From Psococerastis gibbosa (lineage: Eukaryota > Arthropoda > Insecta > Psocodea > Psocidae): a stretch of 64,000 nt of DNA. How positions within the stretch are numbered: the first letter of the stretch is position 1; every line of letters begins with the position of its first letter. The notes under the pieces were generated by a model, which saw nothing but the letters and a program-made list of their open reading frames with translations, was not told where the DNA came from and made no database searches. Positions 12,801-27,800 of this stretch are shown here, piece by piece. Location of the stretch: positions 25,873,089 to 25,937,088 of the forward strand of contig OZ020488.1 of NCBI GenBank assembly GCA_963971405.1, in the 5' to 3' direction. Both the position numbers and the translations under genes were made by a program.

Positions 12801-15800
12801 CCTACTGTATACATATATACAGCCAACAATATTTTAAATGCATTGGCCAAGGATAATACATATTGATAAAAATGGCAATGTCAGTATACAACTAGACCCA
12901 GATTGGATAGAGGAAAATGTCAGGAGTAACCTCATTTTGCAACAGAAAACTTACATAGGATTTGGTTTAATGTCATGAAAGTTACCTGGGGGAGTCATAT
13001 GTACACTACAGTATATTTGGTTGCCATCACCCATAGCAACTAAGTTCATTTCGATTTATGTGGGTTTACCGCTTGCGGGAGCGGACATTAGATAATTCTG
13101 GTTATTTTTCATTCACCGCTCACCGTTCAGAACATAATACACTTAGCTTATAAAATTTAACGAACAATCCCAGCGTAGAAGTTAGGCCTCTCCAGGTAGG
13201 ACATTTTGCTTGTCTAAAAGTAATTGGCAATGAAACAAAAACAGCTGGGGCCCTAGTTGTATAGCACCTTACCTATTGTACCTACCTACTTTAGAAGTTC
13301 TGTAAGAAACAATTTAAATTTACTGTTAGTAAATAGACTGAAAAATTCGTCGGAAAAAGCTACATCGCAAAAGGCTTGCAGCCAAATGGAACGCTCCCAT
13401 ACCAAATCATGTTCAAAGCATTCATTGTTTGCAACCATGGAGCTTTCCTGTAAAATGACTCATCTCCCTTATGCTTTCTATTAGAACAGCCGTTATTTTT
13501 CAGTTTACAATCGGGCTTCCGTCTACATATGGTTTCCGTAGTGAAGGGTGCGCAGTGCACAGTGCAGCCAACTTTGACTGTGTAGTTGGATCTGACCCTC
13601 ATTTCAATTTAGTAGTTAAATTTGGTGGATCGATTGAATTGGATGTGCACAGTGTACATTATGACAAAGTAATAGTGTCAGTGTCAGCATGGGCCGTCTG
13701 GGCCGCAGCCGGCCCGGTTCATCCGGCCGGCCTTTTCTTCGTGTTCACTATCGGAAACTGGCCGAAGATTACTCCGGCGATGGAAGCTCCTTATCACCAC
13801 TACCGGAATATTTTTCGTACTGTTGCTGTCGCTGCGGACACACACAAAAAGTCAAGGTAAGTTGATGATAAGAATTATCTTTTCCGTCCTGGGTCTGATA
13901 AAAAAAGCTGAGAAAATGGTTCTTTTTAATGCTCAAACAGCTGCTTTTCTAATATTGCATGGGTTAATTGCGAAAGTGGGCCGAAAGGCCTTAAATTCGA
14001 CCATATGGAAAATAAAGGCAATTTTCTTTCTACCTTTCTTTCTTATTGTAAATCACTACGGAATTTACAGAGCTACTGCATGGGCTTCAAACATTTTTCT
14101 ATTAAATCCAGTCGATCCTACCGAGTTGAAACGGGGAAATTAGTCTCCATATCCCTTATCCACGTATACAGGAAAACACTACATAGTCTGTAAATTTATG
14201 AATATGTTCTGTGTCTAAATGTCTGAAAAACCTTATAATTTCACCTAAAAAACGTACTATACCGGGCATGTTGGGGGCGTTGGTTAGGGAAAGATGGATC
14301 TTATCCGTTATCATCCCACACGGCTGGAATGGTAATAGAGGCAACCGCTAGCATGTTGGATCATGTCTTAAGAGTGTACAGCCCGTAGGAAATTGGCAAC
14401 CCGAAATGTATTCCTTTTTATTTTTTATTTAATTAACTAAGCATGTTATTAAAGATTTGGCTCATCAAAGTTGTAGAAGACTACTTCATGCATCATATTA
14501 TAAGATATTTTTAATTTTCGAAATTGTAGTTTTTTCATAAACATGCAGATATTTTATAAACAATAACTTTTTCATGTAAAAGCGATTTTATAAAAAAAAC
14601 TACAATTTCGAAAACTAAAAATACCTTATTATATGATGCATGAAGTATAGTCTTCTACAACTTTGATGAGCCAAATCTTTAATAACATGCTTAGTTAATT
14701 AAATAAAAAGTAATAAATTTCGGGTTGCCAATTTCCTATGGGCTGTACACTCTTAATACTGTATATTCCGTTATTATTCCGATTCAGTATATTTCTGTCT
14801 GTTACGTGTTAAACATGAATTTCCTAGAGTTGGCTGGTGTTGGTACAAAGAATGATGCGGTTGATTTTTTGTGTGGAAAGAAGGCTTACAATGGTCTACA
14901 AGAAGAGGGGAACTAAGACAGTGGTCGACAGCAATTTGTCCGAATTTTAAAGAATATATCTGAGTTAAATAATATAAGCCTAAATAAATTTCAATAAAAT
15001 CAGTTTAGAATACTGTTTTTCTTTATATGTATTAAGTAAAAACCTGAAAAAAACTATGTGGAATATGATAACGGAAAAGGTCCGGAAAGACTTCAACCCC
15101 GCGGTTCAAAAAGTCTAATAAAAATACATATAAATTGTCATTGTCTCAGTGGTAAGGTAATTTATACTTAAAACATGGATTGTTATATTTGCATGCCTGT
15201 GACATGTTCCTTCCATTAAATTTGTCATAATGCCTGTCAATGCAAACATTCGACATAAAATGGGATGCAAGGAAATAACAGTTACTATGCTTTGCTGACC
15301 TTTAATTCTGTAAGAAAAGGATTTCTCTTAAGAGGACATGCTACGTAGAAAATGAGCACCCCATAATTTGTTATTTTTATTGACTTTTTATTTTTTATTT
15401 AATTAACAAAGCAAGTCATTAAAAATTTGGCGCATGGAAGTTGTAGAAGACTGCTTCATGCATCATGTAATAGGAAATATTAAATTTTTGGTGCCTTAGT
15501 TCTTTCATAAATACCAGAACGGACTAAAATTATGCGTATTCTGGGATTTTTGGAAGAACTACAAAACCGAAAAGTAAAAATACTCGATTATATGATGCAC
15601 GAAGTAGTCTTCTACAACTTCCATGAGCCAAATCTTTAATGACTTGCTTTGTTAATTAAATAAAAAATAAAAAGTCCATAAAAACAACAAATTTTGGGGT
15701 GCTCATTTTCTACGTAGCATGTCCTCTTAAGCTATGTAAACTATACATAACCAAATTCTGTTATTTTATTATACCTTGACCTTATTTTATTATAATTTAG

Positions 15801-18800
15801 AAACTTAGGACACGTGGTGTCTATAATATAAAAAGCGCAACCTGCTGCACATACAGTATTACCGATATCTAACTCGAAGAAATAACATAATTTAAATACC
15901 GTGCTGAAACCTTTCAACGGCTCTTCTCTACGGCGCTTTGTGTCCCAGGGGGTAATGCTCAAGTCAACTGGACTTTGAAGATTCGAAGTGGGTGTATTGA
16001 TTAAATTCAGTTGTGAGACTAGTTCTCGTTAAAATGGACAAGAGAGGAGAAGTGGATCGTGTCCTTCCCCGGTGGAATTTATTCATAAAAGACTGAAGAA
16101 TAGAATGGTGGGTGAATGGGAGAGATGGAATGCCGCGTTTGTCCTCACATCTCCAGACTCCACGCTCATGCATACAACACTTTCTACGCCAGTTACAGAC
16201 TTCCAGCATACAAGATTTACAGTATTGAGTTGTAATTTTTCTAGCTTGAGAGCCAAAGCTAGGTATAGTTCTAAATTCAGCATTTCGAAAGTAAAACACA
16301 TTCGAACACATAAGTAATCATAAGGTGCAATCCAGCCAAGACCACGTATTACACGTACGATATACAATCAGATATACAATATGAATTTCCCATAAGAACA
16401 ACCTAGGCCAAATCTCTAAGAGCTGGCGTAATTTTAAGGTACAATATAAAATAAAAAAGTTAGTATCAAACATTATATCATAATAATATTCATAATATCA
16501 TACACATACAATATTACAAGTTACAACATTATTTATTGAATATTAGATCATTTTGTTAGTTTCCTATGAAATATGTTTAAATTCGCTTGGTAATTGAGGC
16601 TAAAAATTATCTACTAGTGTAGTAAAGTAAGAAAATTATGTAGGCCTATGGGAGAGGGCTGCAAATTCGTCTCTTGACCTTGTCAGAAAAATGGTGTAAA
16701 TCCGGGCCTACTCGTGTATACCTAGATACAATACAAATGGTACTGACAAGTTCCAAAATAAAAACTAGGCAATATTCAACGTCTCTATTTGTTTTTTGTA
16801 TAGCTTCGCTTTTTCACTATGTGCGTAGATGAGGGAAATCCCACCGCACAAAATATGTACGAGTTTGTATGTTAAAATCCTGTGTAGTGTGTATCATGGA
16901 TATTTTATGGATTTCGATTTGTAATTTGGATCGATATTGTCCCTTAGACTTCATAATACTCGTGTAGTACCTCCCATGTTAGCCCATGCAAAAATAATAG
17001 AGTGCATATATGAAGAAAATCTCTAAGTCCTCACTGTACACGAAAGTAGCAAAGCTCTACGGGTATGTCGGCTTGTATGTACAGTCTGATGCTGGGAACT
17101 TCATACAATGGTTAACCCCCATCATGGTTTCGACCGGAAATAGTATGTTTTCCCATGCGATTGAGCGAATTTTCTCCGAAGCGAAAATGCACATGGTGGT
17201 AGTGAACTCGTAAATATGCATTAAATTACATTGCGGGAGATCGTTTTACCGTTTCCACCGTCGATTATTATACTTGTCTTTGTTTCACATGCTTGCAATC
17301 GAATGGGAATCTTGTAGATGGAATCTTGAAACATTTTTGGGATTGTTAGTACCATTCGTACACTACCTATACTGTAGAATCATTTATCTGAGGCCATTCC
17401 GCATTTTCTTTATTTTGTACTTTAATGAGAATGTTACCGGAGAATGGGGATTTTCTTAGCTTTTCAATTTATCTACATAAGTCAAATTCAAAATTAAGCA
17501 ATTCGGGTGTCTGGAAGAAAAAGGAGTACGTCATGTCTAACGAGTACCAAGGGTAGGTTAGTAACTATTAAGATTAGAGGTACCGTTAAACGGCTAATAC
17601 AGGCGCAACTAACTCTCATAATATAATAGGAAGGTAGAAAGGTAGCTCCCGTCAGAAATGGGTATGTATTCAAACGAAAATTCTTTAATTTAGTACCATT
17701 CTCCTTAATAATATGCTCAAATTCATAAATTTAGAGTGAAATTATCATTCTTTTAAACGGTTTTTAAATAGTACATCTCCCCAAAATACCAAAAAGAGAA
17801 AAATAGTAGGCGGTCTGGTCTCTTTGAGACAGAAAGGCAGGGAAAAATCGATGGTGTAGACCGTGTAGTATGCAACCAAGTCCGTCCAGTGCAGTGGCGC
17901 AGTGCATGGCAAAGGGACTGCTCGGGTTCGAAATCCATTTCGTCCATTTTTTCATGTCTTCCTTTCTCTAATTCTTCTGCCCTGCTTTCTACAAAGTTGA
18001 ATAGGTACTTCGTATCTATCTCTAATTGGCCCAATATTCGACCATGTGAAATATAATGACAATTTTCTTTCTTCTTTCTTTCTTTCTAATGGTTGTTATA
18101 TCAGCATAACAAACTATATTGAAACGTCTGGTCACCCAAGATGCTGTATCCTCATTTAATTAACGTACATCAGAATCGATGTAAAAAAAAAAAAAAAACA
18201 ATGGAAAAAAACTGTTGCTGCATCCTCATGTAGGCTGCTAGTATACAATTTCTGATTTACAAACAAAAATATCCAGCAGCGAGCCTATTATGGCGAATAG
18301 TATTAACTGAATCCTGGGGTTAAAAATTTAAACAAAACAAATTTGAATAGCACTTTCCATTGTAAAATTTTCCTGTTTGCATTTTTAATCCCAGGTTAAG
18401 ATTTAAAATAATCGCCAAACTTCCGTTTAGACGGCATTAATCGTAATCTCGGTTGAGACGTGTGATTCCTTCTCCAGGAATTCAAAGCCAGCGGTGGCTT
18501 TATTTGGAGACCCGCACCCATTTCATAGACTTCAGGTATTGTTAACAGGCGGGGTGGTTCCGCCCAACGCCTACAATTGTTCCTAGGTTTCAGATTTAAC
18601 TTTTGGGTCTCGGCGTATAACAGAATGAAATGCTTTACTCCTAGGCTACTCTTAAATGTGAATTTACGCTGAAGTCGATTATAAATTTCAACAGGCTATC
18701 GATTAAAAAGTCTAGTTTTCAATAGTCAATAGCTGTAATTTTCTCCATTTTAGGGAGATTTCACTTGTCTTGATAACTTTTCATGTCCCCTAAGCGGCTA

Positions 18801-21800
18801 ACCCTAAAACCACCCCCCGTCCAAAATGTTATATGTTAGTTAGTTATTGTAGTACAATATGTATGTAAATAGATTTTATGAAACATTAACTTCTGTAGTT
18901 ATTATATATTATGGTCGCCGTAAAGTGGAATAAAATGTGACTGAACTTTTTACGAAAAATCAACGATTTCAATGTCAAATTGACTTTAACTTGATACTTA
19001 GGCGCTTATTCCACCGACGTCAGTAGTCAAAATAATGCTGATATTGACGTGGTAGCAGACATTTTTACACTGTCTTTAATGTCTGCTACCTCGTCAATAA
19101 TCATTATTGACGTCGGTGGAATAAGCGCCTTAAGTAAAAGTTCATAGTCGTCTACATTGTGGTTCGAAATTTGTAACACTGGAGTGTTTTGTATTTTGAT
19201 GTAATGGTCGGAAAAAGAATGGAGTCAATGGAGAGCGTAATTTTCCTTTAGAAGTCTCTTGTACTTTTTTAATTACTTACATATACAGTAGCGTAGCATA
19301 GAGGAAAAGCAGGGTTAGCGATAGTGCGAAATTTGTTCTGGGTACCTGATCGACCACAGCCGAACGGGATTTTTGTACAACTAGCACCTCTTTCTTCTCT
19401 CTCGGTCTCCAGCCCTCAGCGTAATATAGAAATTTAACCAATTAACCCAATTGTCATCTGACTACCGTCTTAAATTTTAGGGTATGTGGATGCAGGCCAT
19501 GTAAAATTAATTAATTAATATCATATTCCCCCATACTACACATTCCCAAATATTGTTTCAATATTCGATCCAATAAACATGGGTGCAAGAAAAATTCTAA
19601 AGTGTAATACCTAAATTCAGATATTGAATACTTGAACATAAACATGTGTAATCAGGGCCATTGTATTATTAGTAAATTATAGGCCCCTTAACTAACTATC
19701 AGTAATGCCTACATTACATAGCCTAGATGAACTGTTTTATCCCTTAAACTTTCAAACACCTCACATAACAATCAATACACCACAGACATTTGTATCCGAC
19801 ATAGACGTATGCACTGCGGTATGCAGTACGACAGGCACATTATTCAAGAAAATGTAGATGATCCTACAAAAAGCCTAAAAAAATTAATAATCGCCGGATT
19901 GCAGACTGTAGAAGCTTCCTTCCAACGTGATTCACCATTCAATAGCGGCACTATTAATAAAAAAATACCTTTGAAATGTTCTAGGAATGCGTTTAGAAGA
20001 AAAAGAATAGTTGTTTGCGGCGGGCAGCAATAACATCGCAAAATTTCGTGACTTGCTGGCCACCTCCTCTCCGGGGGAAAATAATTAAAGTAATGATGCA
20101 TATCGATAACATGATTGGCCTCTAAATCTTAGAAAAAACGCAAAGTGACCGGCGCAGCCGCGGCGGTCCATCGTGATGCCGTGATGGTGAGTCATGCTGG
20201 TGTGTGCTCTATGGTTTGGCGTTCCATTCCAGGCATTCCAGGACCTAGGAAATTAATATACCACTTTTCCAGTGGCGTACGCACCACAATGGGAAAAGAT
20301 AGATTTTTTTATACATCTCGCATTTTCTTTTCAATTTTTGTTGTTAGTTTTAAGAGGAAGCTGATCGTTGACATTGGCCATCCCTGGATCACCCTAAAAT
20401 TTAATAGATTGGTCTATTCAAGGCCGTGCCCAAGTTTTGATTTCGGGGGGGGGGGGGTCCAAAAAGTTTGTTTACGCTATTTAATAATGAATGTCCATTC
20501 TATCCAGTGTTGAAACTCAAATAAATTTATTCCAATTCTTCAAACAATTCATTTAAAAAATTATTTCGGAGGGGGGGGGGGTCCGGACCCCTTGGACCAC
20601 CCCCCTGGACACGGCAATGGGTCTATTTATTTGTATTTCATTTCATACGATACTTAAATTATAACGATTTCGTCCGTTAAATTAGCAGACAATTTCATAT
20701 ATAGAACACTATAGAAAGTTTTTAGTTTTGGCGCAGGTTTTTTTTCATGAAACTGATAGGCGACAGAGAATTACCGAATTGTCGAATTCATGGAACAATT
20801 GTAACAAAAACAACGAAAATTTAAAACACCTTATAATACGGTGTATGAAATAGTCCTCTTAAAATCGTCTCAGCTACTAGATTAATAAATGCCAAGGACC
20901 AAGATGAGCCTTTACATAATTGATTTCTTAGTTTATCAATACCTACTACAATGAAAACGAGTACGGATATTTTTAAGGTGTGTAATTTGCTATCGCCCAC
21001 GCTTCAAGTCATGTTTCTAAATAATTGTTTCACGAGAAACACCCGAGCCATATTATTAGAATAATAAATAGCGGGCGTTATTATCTGCTGGGCTGGTCAC
21101 AAACATAACCAAAATTTAAGTACTACAGGTATTGGCTGAAGCGAGCCACACCAATACCGTCGATAGGGTAAACAAGACCGTTAATCATTGCGGACATCAT
21201 GATTTTTCAAAATCCAAAAAGGCAATTTTAGTGTCGTTTTGGTTTGGCCACAATCAATTCACGTGCGTGACTCAAGCAAGCCACACCAATTCCGCCAATC
21301 AGGTAAACTAGAGACCATTAATCATAGCGGACATTTCAAAATCCAAAAAGGCAGTATAAGTGACTTTTGGTTTGGCTCGGGAATTTAAGATGGCCAACCG
21401 TGCCACAGCGTTAAAAAATAAACCTTATAATAGTGGCGTGAAGCGTGAAATATTCCTTTTTTTACAGGTCAATGCTAGCTATAGGCTAGAACTCATTTTT
21501 GGCAGCGGCTGGGTTTCTGATTACAATAATCTGCGTAGTATGCAGTTACGACCAGTTTTCCGTGAGTTATCCCCAGGCACATATTTGGACTATTGCCCTC
21601 CATCATTTATTTTGAGATGTTATCTAACTTCCGACCCACGAAAAACAAAGCTCTGAATTGCTTTCAAGGTTGTGTACATTGCTATTCTGCGACAAGTCTC
21701 AATCAAACAGTACAATATTAACTCGTAGTACATTTTTTTAGGTACTTCCTATCCGACCAAATTTTAGTTTATAGTGGGGCATAGTCAAGGCCATAGCCAG

Positions 21801-24800
21801 AGGGTGGTCCAGGGGGTCTGGAGTCTTGCAACGTACAGTAGGTAGAAGAATGGTGTTTTAAATGTATTGAGGTTACTTCACTTCCTGTGACGGCAAATGG
21901 ACCCCCCCCCCCCCCCCCCCCCGATAAAGTTTCTAGTCACAGTCGTATATAAGTCGTATATACAAAAGTAATATAAAATTATATTAGGTAATTATTGTAT
22001 TGTATATGTATATTATACAAGCTGCTTCATTTGCACTTTATTTATAATATATTATGGTACCTCGTCCAAGTTGATTCAATTTCCTGTTCAAAATCATTTA
22101 TTCCGCTTCAAAATTTAATTCTATATTACCTTGTTGGTTCTAGACAACAGCTAGATAGACAACTAATATCTTATGATCAATGGATTTACAATGATGATAT
22201 ATTAAAATGGATTATTGTAACGCAGGGTATAAATTAAATAATCATTAGATTAAAATATGTTGGTGGACATATCCCGTAAGCCGTAAGGTAAATTAGACTG
22301 CCGTTTAAAGTTCATTTTATGAGGTAAATTAGGGCTTCAATGAATCAAACCCAATTTAAAACTTGCAGATCAACACTAATTTATACGACATCCTACACAT
22401 ATAATGATATTTCCCGTAGCTCAAGTTTGTCCAGTTTTAACTACCGCACTAATTAGGCTACGTAGGTGCCCCAAAATTCCACGATTGCTAATTATTTAAC
22501 TTACTGGGTACCCAGTCAATTATAGGGCTATAAAATTAACGTTTAAATTGCGTTGGGAGCCTTGATAACGTACAGAGTTATCAGTCACCAACCACCAACG
22601 CTCTCCACCTAGGTATATACCTAATTACAACCTTCCTATAATGGTGAGACAGATTAGGCCACCTACCTACTTACTACCTGTTTCTTCGCGATAATTTACC
22701 TGTCTATAATCATTCAGCAAATTGATAGCTACACCCACAGCACCGCTACTAAAATAATTAGAAGAGTCATTTCTCCCTGCCTGTAATTAATCTGAGGGGT
22801 ATGTACCCACGGTCACACATTAATAAGTTAATAACTACGGTAAAAAAAAGGAAATAGGACTACATTTAAATTAGTAAAGCTAAAGGGCAGGGCAGACCAT
22901 CCATGACAGTCTTAATCACACCTTTCATTTGCTGCAAAATTGTTCTCGCAACGGAAAATTCATAATAATATGGTACATTGTAGGGAACCTAAGTATGCAT
23001 TGTGCCATTGTGTAATAAGGCTCTGAACCACAGGCGAAGAAAGATGTTCATGCAATCTACAAAGAATTTTCTCTGGAGATGTCCTAGGTCACTTGACAAT
23101 GCTTGTCTAATTACCACCGGCTGCTAATATTTATGTTTCATTATCGTTCCTGTTCCTTCTGTCAATGCTATCCTCAGTCAATGTTTGTTTCTTCACTCGG
23201 GAGCTCGCTTCCTTAACAAATACTCAGCTAGGTACTGTTATCCCAAGTCCTAACCAGCTTGAACAAAGAAAGGTTTGACTATTAACATTGAAATCACAGG
23301 TGTTAGTGTTAGACTGCTGCCTCTCTTAGTAGATACGTAGAACGTCGATTGATGCGGAGTTAATAATAATACCCGCAACCCTGATGTATCGATTAATTGG
23401 GAAATCAAGACTCGCTCATGAGAAATGTTTGATTGTCTCAGACCTATCTTGTAATTGCGTCTTTATAATCGAACAACTCTGAACTCCGTGTGATTTAATC
23501 GGAACGATACCGACGTCCATAAACAAAGACAAAAGTAGTAGTTATAACTTATAATTATTGTATCCTCCTGTAAGTTTCTACTGTCCTTTTAGACTCAAAT
23601 TCGAACAACTATCAGAGACTGTTCACATTGAAGAAAACTAGGTTATTAATTATTTTTGCGCACTTCAAAGCTTTTACAGCAGGCTGAGCCTTAATATGAA
23701 ATTCTCTGCTGATTACTCAATAAAATGCACCTTACCATATAAAATACTATCAATTATTGTAAAAACATTAAAAGGTTGGTACGCACTGTGTTTTCACATT
23801 TTGGTTCGAACGATTTCACAAAAGTCTAAGTTTTAGTCCATTTCAAACGTTAAGTTGGTTCTTGGAATGGTATTTTAAATTACTCGTAAATTTCAAATGG
23901 CTTTAGCCTATATATATTTTCCGTTAAGCGTTTGCGAGTACCTATTTAAAAAATTGGAAAGCAAAATAACTGCTAGCCCAGAAGCCTGAGATAAACTGGA
24001 AGCTTAACGTTTGCCATAACTGATTCTGCTGGAGTATCCAGTCTGAGTTCCAGGCTTCTAGCGAGTTAGTCATTAAGACTCATGGCGCCAGCACACAATA
24101 TTTAAATTCTATCCTTCATTGCAATAAAGTGAGTAGCATACCACTAGCTTGGTTGGTGGTTCACATTACCCAATGCTTTAATTACATAAGATAATTTCAT
24201 GGCTGTTAAATATGTAAAATGCTCTCAGGCTGCCCATCAGATAGATACTGTAATTTGTTGTGTGACTGAGATTCAAAAGAGGTTCCTGCATGTATATTTG
24301 CTATACATAATTATTATAATTTTATTGCTTTCCAATTTATACGTAGGCTATTATAAGGAAAGGTTTGTGTTGGCCGAAATTTCCGATTCCGAGATTTCAA
24401 CGGAATTACACGTTTTGAGGTCCCAGGAACCAAAAAAAATGGTTTTTACGAAATGTCTGTCTGTATGTCTGTCTGTTTGTCTGTCTGTGCGTCGATTTCC
24501 GGGCAAATTACCGGCCGATTTTGATGAAATTTTGCATGTACATTTACAAAAATCATACCTTGGAGCAATTTTTTTAATTAGGGGTTAACTCAATTTGGGG
24601 GGGTTTTATTCTCAAAAAACTCCAAAAAAAACGTCTAAAAAAATTATTTCCCAAAAACGACTCCAACGATTTATTTTAAATTCACATATATTGTAGTTGT
24701 TATTAATGTTGATAAAATGCGGGGGTCGCTTGCCCCTTGATAGTTTGCTTCTGGGGGTAAAAAAATAAAAATAACTAAATTTTCATGAAAAATGAAAAAA

Positions 24801-27800
24801 ATAATTTTTCGGTGAAACCTTTCTATCGAGGATTTCTACTTTCAGGTATGTTTTAGGTGTTAAATTGAGTAACGGAACCAGACAGGTTGCTTTCCCAGAT
24901 AAGTATTTGGTTTTGTACAAAAAAATGTTTTTTTTTTTTTAAATGATAGAAAATTCACTCTCAAGTGCATTGCATGCGTGCCCTGCCATTATTGCTGTGT
25001 GGTAATGTGTTGGTATGACCTATCTAGAATTTACCTCACTTCCAGTGACGTCAGGTGGACAACCCCCCCCCCCCCCCCCCCCACCCCGAGATATCGGAAA
25101 TGTAACCATAGGAAAATTATTTACCATGAAATTATTCATTTTCTCTATCTACTAATTTTGATAAATTGGAAAGCATGTTCGAGTAAACTCGGACCGGTTC
25201 TTTTATTATTTACTGTACTATTTAGTATACTTTAACGATGAGGACTTGAGCTAGAACTTATACAGTATCTGGTCAATTCTCTTTAGGCTTACCTTCCCCA
25301 AGAAGCACGTATCCATACGCCCTACTGCCACCAAATCCATCAGTAGTGCAGTACAATAGATAGAAGGCCCATGGCACATAAAAATATTCTTTAGAAAAGC
25401 ATCCCTTACGGTCACCGCAACTATTATGATAGGGGACGGTTACTTTAACAAAAGATGTAATGAGCTACCCTCTTCAGAAATTCGGCAATAATGGACTCAA
25501 CGGATGAGGGATGAAAAGGTGTTATCGCTTCAAGTAATTCTCTCAAAAGTATTTTCGCATTTCGGGTTCTTTGCCTCATAACTTGAGCAACCGGGCTTCT
25601 GGCTTGTGTCCTTCCTAAATGTGAATGACTTCCATAGAATGGGAAGTGCATTGTGTTCCGTTCAGCTGAGCGCGTATTTTTTAGAAGTACAATACAGTGT
25701 GTGTTATTGAACTTTTGAACCTTGAGGTGGACATTGGACAGGGCTGGGCAGAGACTCAGATACACGCACAAACTTGGATTTTATTTTGGGGAGGGCAAAA
25801 CATTTTGAACATATCGAGGGCAAGTGTTCACAGGGTGAAGGTCCCCCCCCCTCCCAAACCTTTTATAGGGACTTACTTACCAAGTGTAGGTGTAAAATAC
25901 ACGTTTTTTAAAAACAAAACATAGCAAATTTAAATTTTTATGAATGCTATTTCTATTTCTATTTCTGGTATGACTTTTATTGTATGCCACTATTTTTTGT
26001 ACCTTAAGAGGAAATATATGTAGAAAAAATTTATGAAAGTCAAGACATGTAGAGTAGTGGTACAGACTCTGACTTTCACCCGAAAGGTTGTTGGTTCAAG
26101 TCCTATACTTCCTACATTTTGTGGCCATGCTTCGGAGGGCATGTAAAGCAGGCGGTCCCGGGCCTTCCTAGTTGAGTGTAAGAGAGGGCTTTATAGCCCT
26201 AACTCCGCTAGGTTGGCTTAGTAATAGAACAAAAAGTCATTATTATTATGAAAAAATCAATCGAAACTTCACTATTTTAGTTTTTGATTCAAATTTAATA
26301 TTACTCGTATATTATTGTATACGTATAAAAATACTAAAGGCAATATTTACAAGGTTAAAAACGTATTTCTACATGTTGGCTCTAACGATCTGTTTAGTCA
26401 TGTTGATATACGTTCAGATCTTCAAAACTTAATAAAAATATGTAAAAGCAAATTTAATACTGCAAAAATATTTGTTAATAGCGTATTAAAACGCAAAGAT
26501 ACTACTTTTAAAGTACTGCGTAAATTTAATAAAGAAATCAATGATGTCTGTCTGAAACTAGGTGTTATTTTTCTAGACGCAAACTTTTTGCTGAATAAAA
26601 ATCATTTTCACGTTGATGGAATCCATCTACAAAAGAATGGGACAATGGTTTTTGCTAATTTTCTAAAAAACATGCAGCGCACTACTGCCAACCTAAATTG
26701 GACATAAACCGGGAGCCTGTTGACGCCTACAATAATACTGAACGTAGGGTGTTAACGGTGCTTCATCAAAATATGCGTTTTGCAGAGAATAAAAAAGCTC
26801 CATTAGAGTCGGTTCTGAAAGACTTTAACCCTGACCTGTTTTGTCTAACTGAGCTTGCCCTATATGTGTATGAAGTCGAACACTATGGAGTAAATAACTA
26901 CCAATTGATTTCATCATACTGCAGAGTTGGCAATCGGGGTGGTGGTGTGGGCTTGTTTGTCTTAGATAAGTACTTTTTGGACTGCAGACCGATTGACATC
27001 AGCTCTTATTGTAAAGAGAAAATACTTGAAGCGGCAGCTGCTTATATCTCCATAAATTATAAGAAAATTATTGTTGTTACTGTTTATAGAACTCCCTCTG
27101 ATCTAAAAGCTGATGTAGATCAGTCAATTAATCTACTAACCGAACTCCTTGAACACTTGTCGAATTTGGAAGAGGGCATCATTGTGATTGGGGACCTTAA
27201 CATTTGTTCTCTCAAGGACAGCTATAAAAGGAGGAGACTATTGGAATGCATGGCCATATATAACCTTCATTATGCTCTCACGGTAGCTACACGTATCACT
27301 GACACAATAGCTTCGGCTATTGACTGTGTCATTACGAACATAGACGAATCCCTATATAGAACAGGGACTCTCAAAACTGGTCTCTCTGATCATGATGCTA
27401 CCTACTTCCAAATGTATTCTTTAAAAAAGCAGAAACCATTAAATATCTATAGGTATAACATGTCTGAAGAATCTATTACCGATTTTCAAAGGATGTTAAC
27501 AGAAAAGGACTGGACAGAGATACTGCAGTGTCAAAATGCACAGGAGGCCTATAGTGTTTTTCATAATACCATTGTTTGTGTTTTTCAACTATGTTTTCGA
27601 TTGATGCGTATGAAACCCTTAAACAAAAACAAAAATTCTTCAATGCTTGATCATGATATTCGTCAACTTAAGGCTGAAATTATTCAACTCAGTGACAGTT
27701 GCAGGTTACTTGGAACTGCTGAGTCTACTGATAGACTAGGATTGCTAAAACAGGAGTACACGAGTAGACTCCATACATATAAGAAGCACTGTTACGATAA

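Noticed and set aside
15964-16367. Overlapping frames of 81-115 codons on both strands
   Set aside because: They overlap each other in several frames and show no recognisable motif, splice context or composition shift.
17885-17960. hAT terminus (CAGTGGCGCAG)
   Set aside because: The same bases form a Pol III box A followed at the right distance by box B, so the SINE reading is preferred.
21787-21925. Complete hAT-like poly-C element
   Set aside because: Only the left end CAAGGCCATAGCC is convincing; no matching right end or 8-bp duplication was found.
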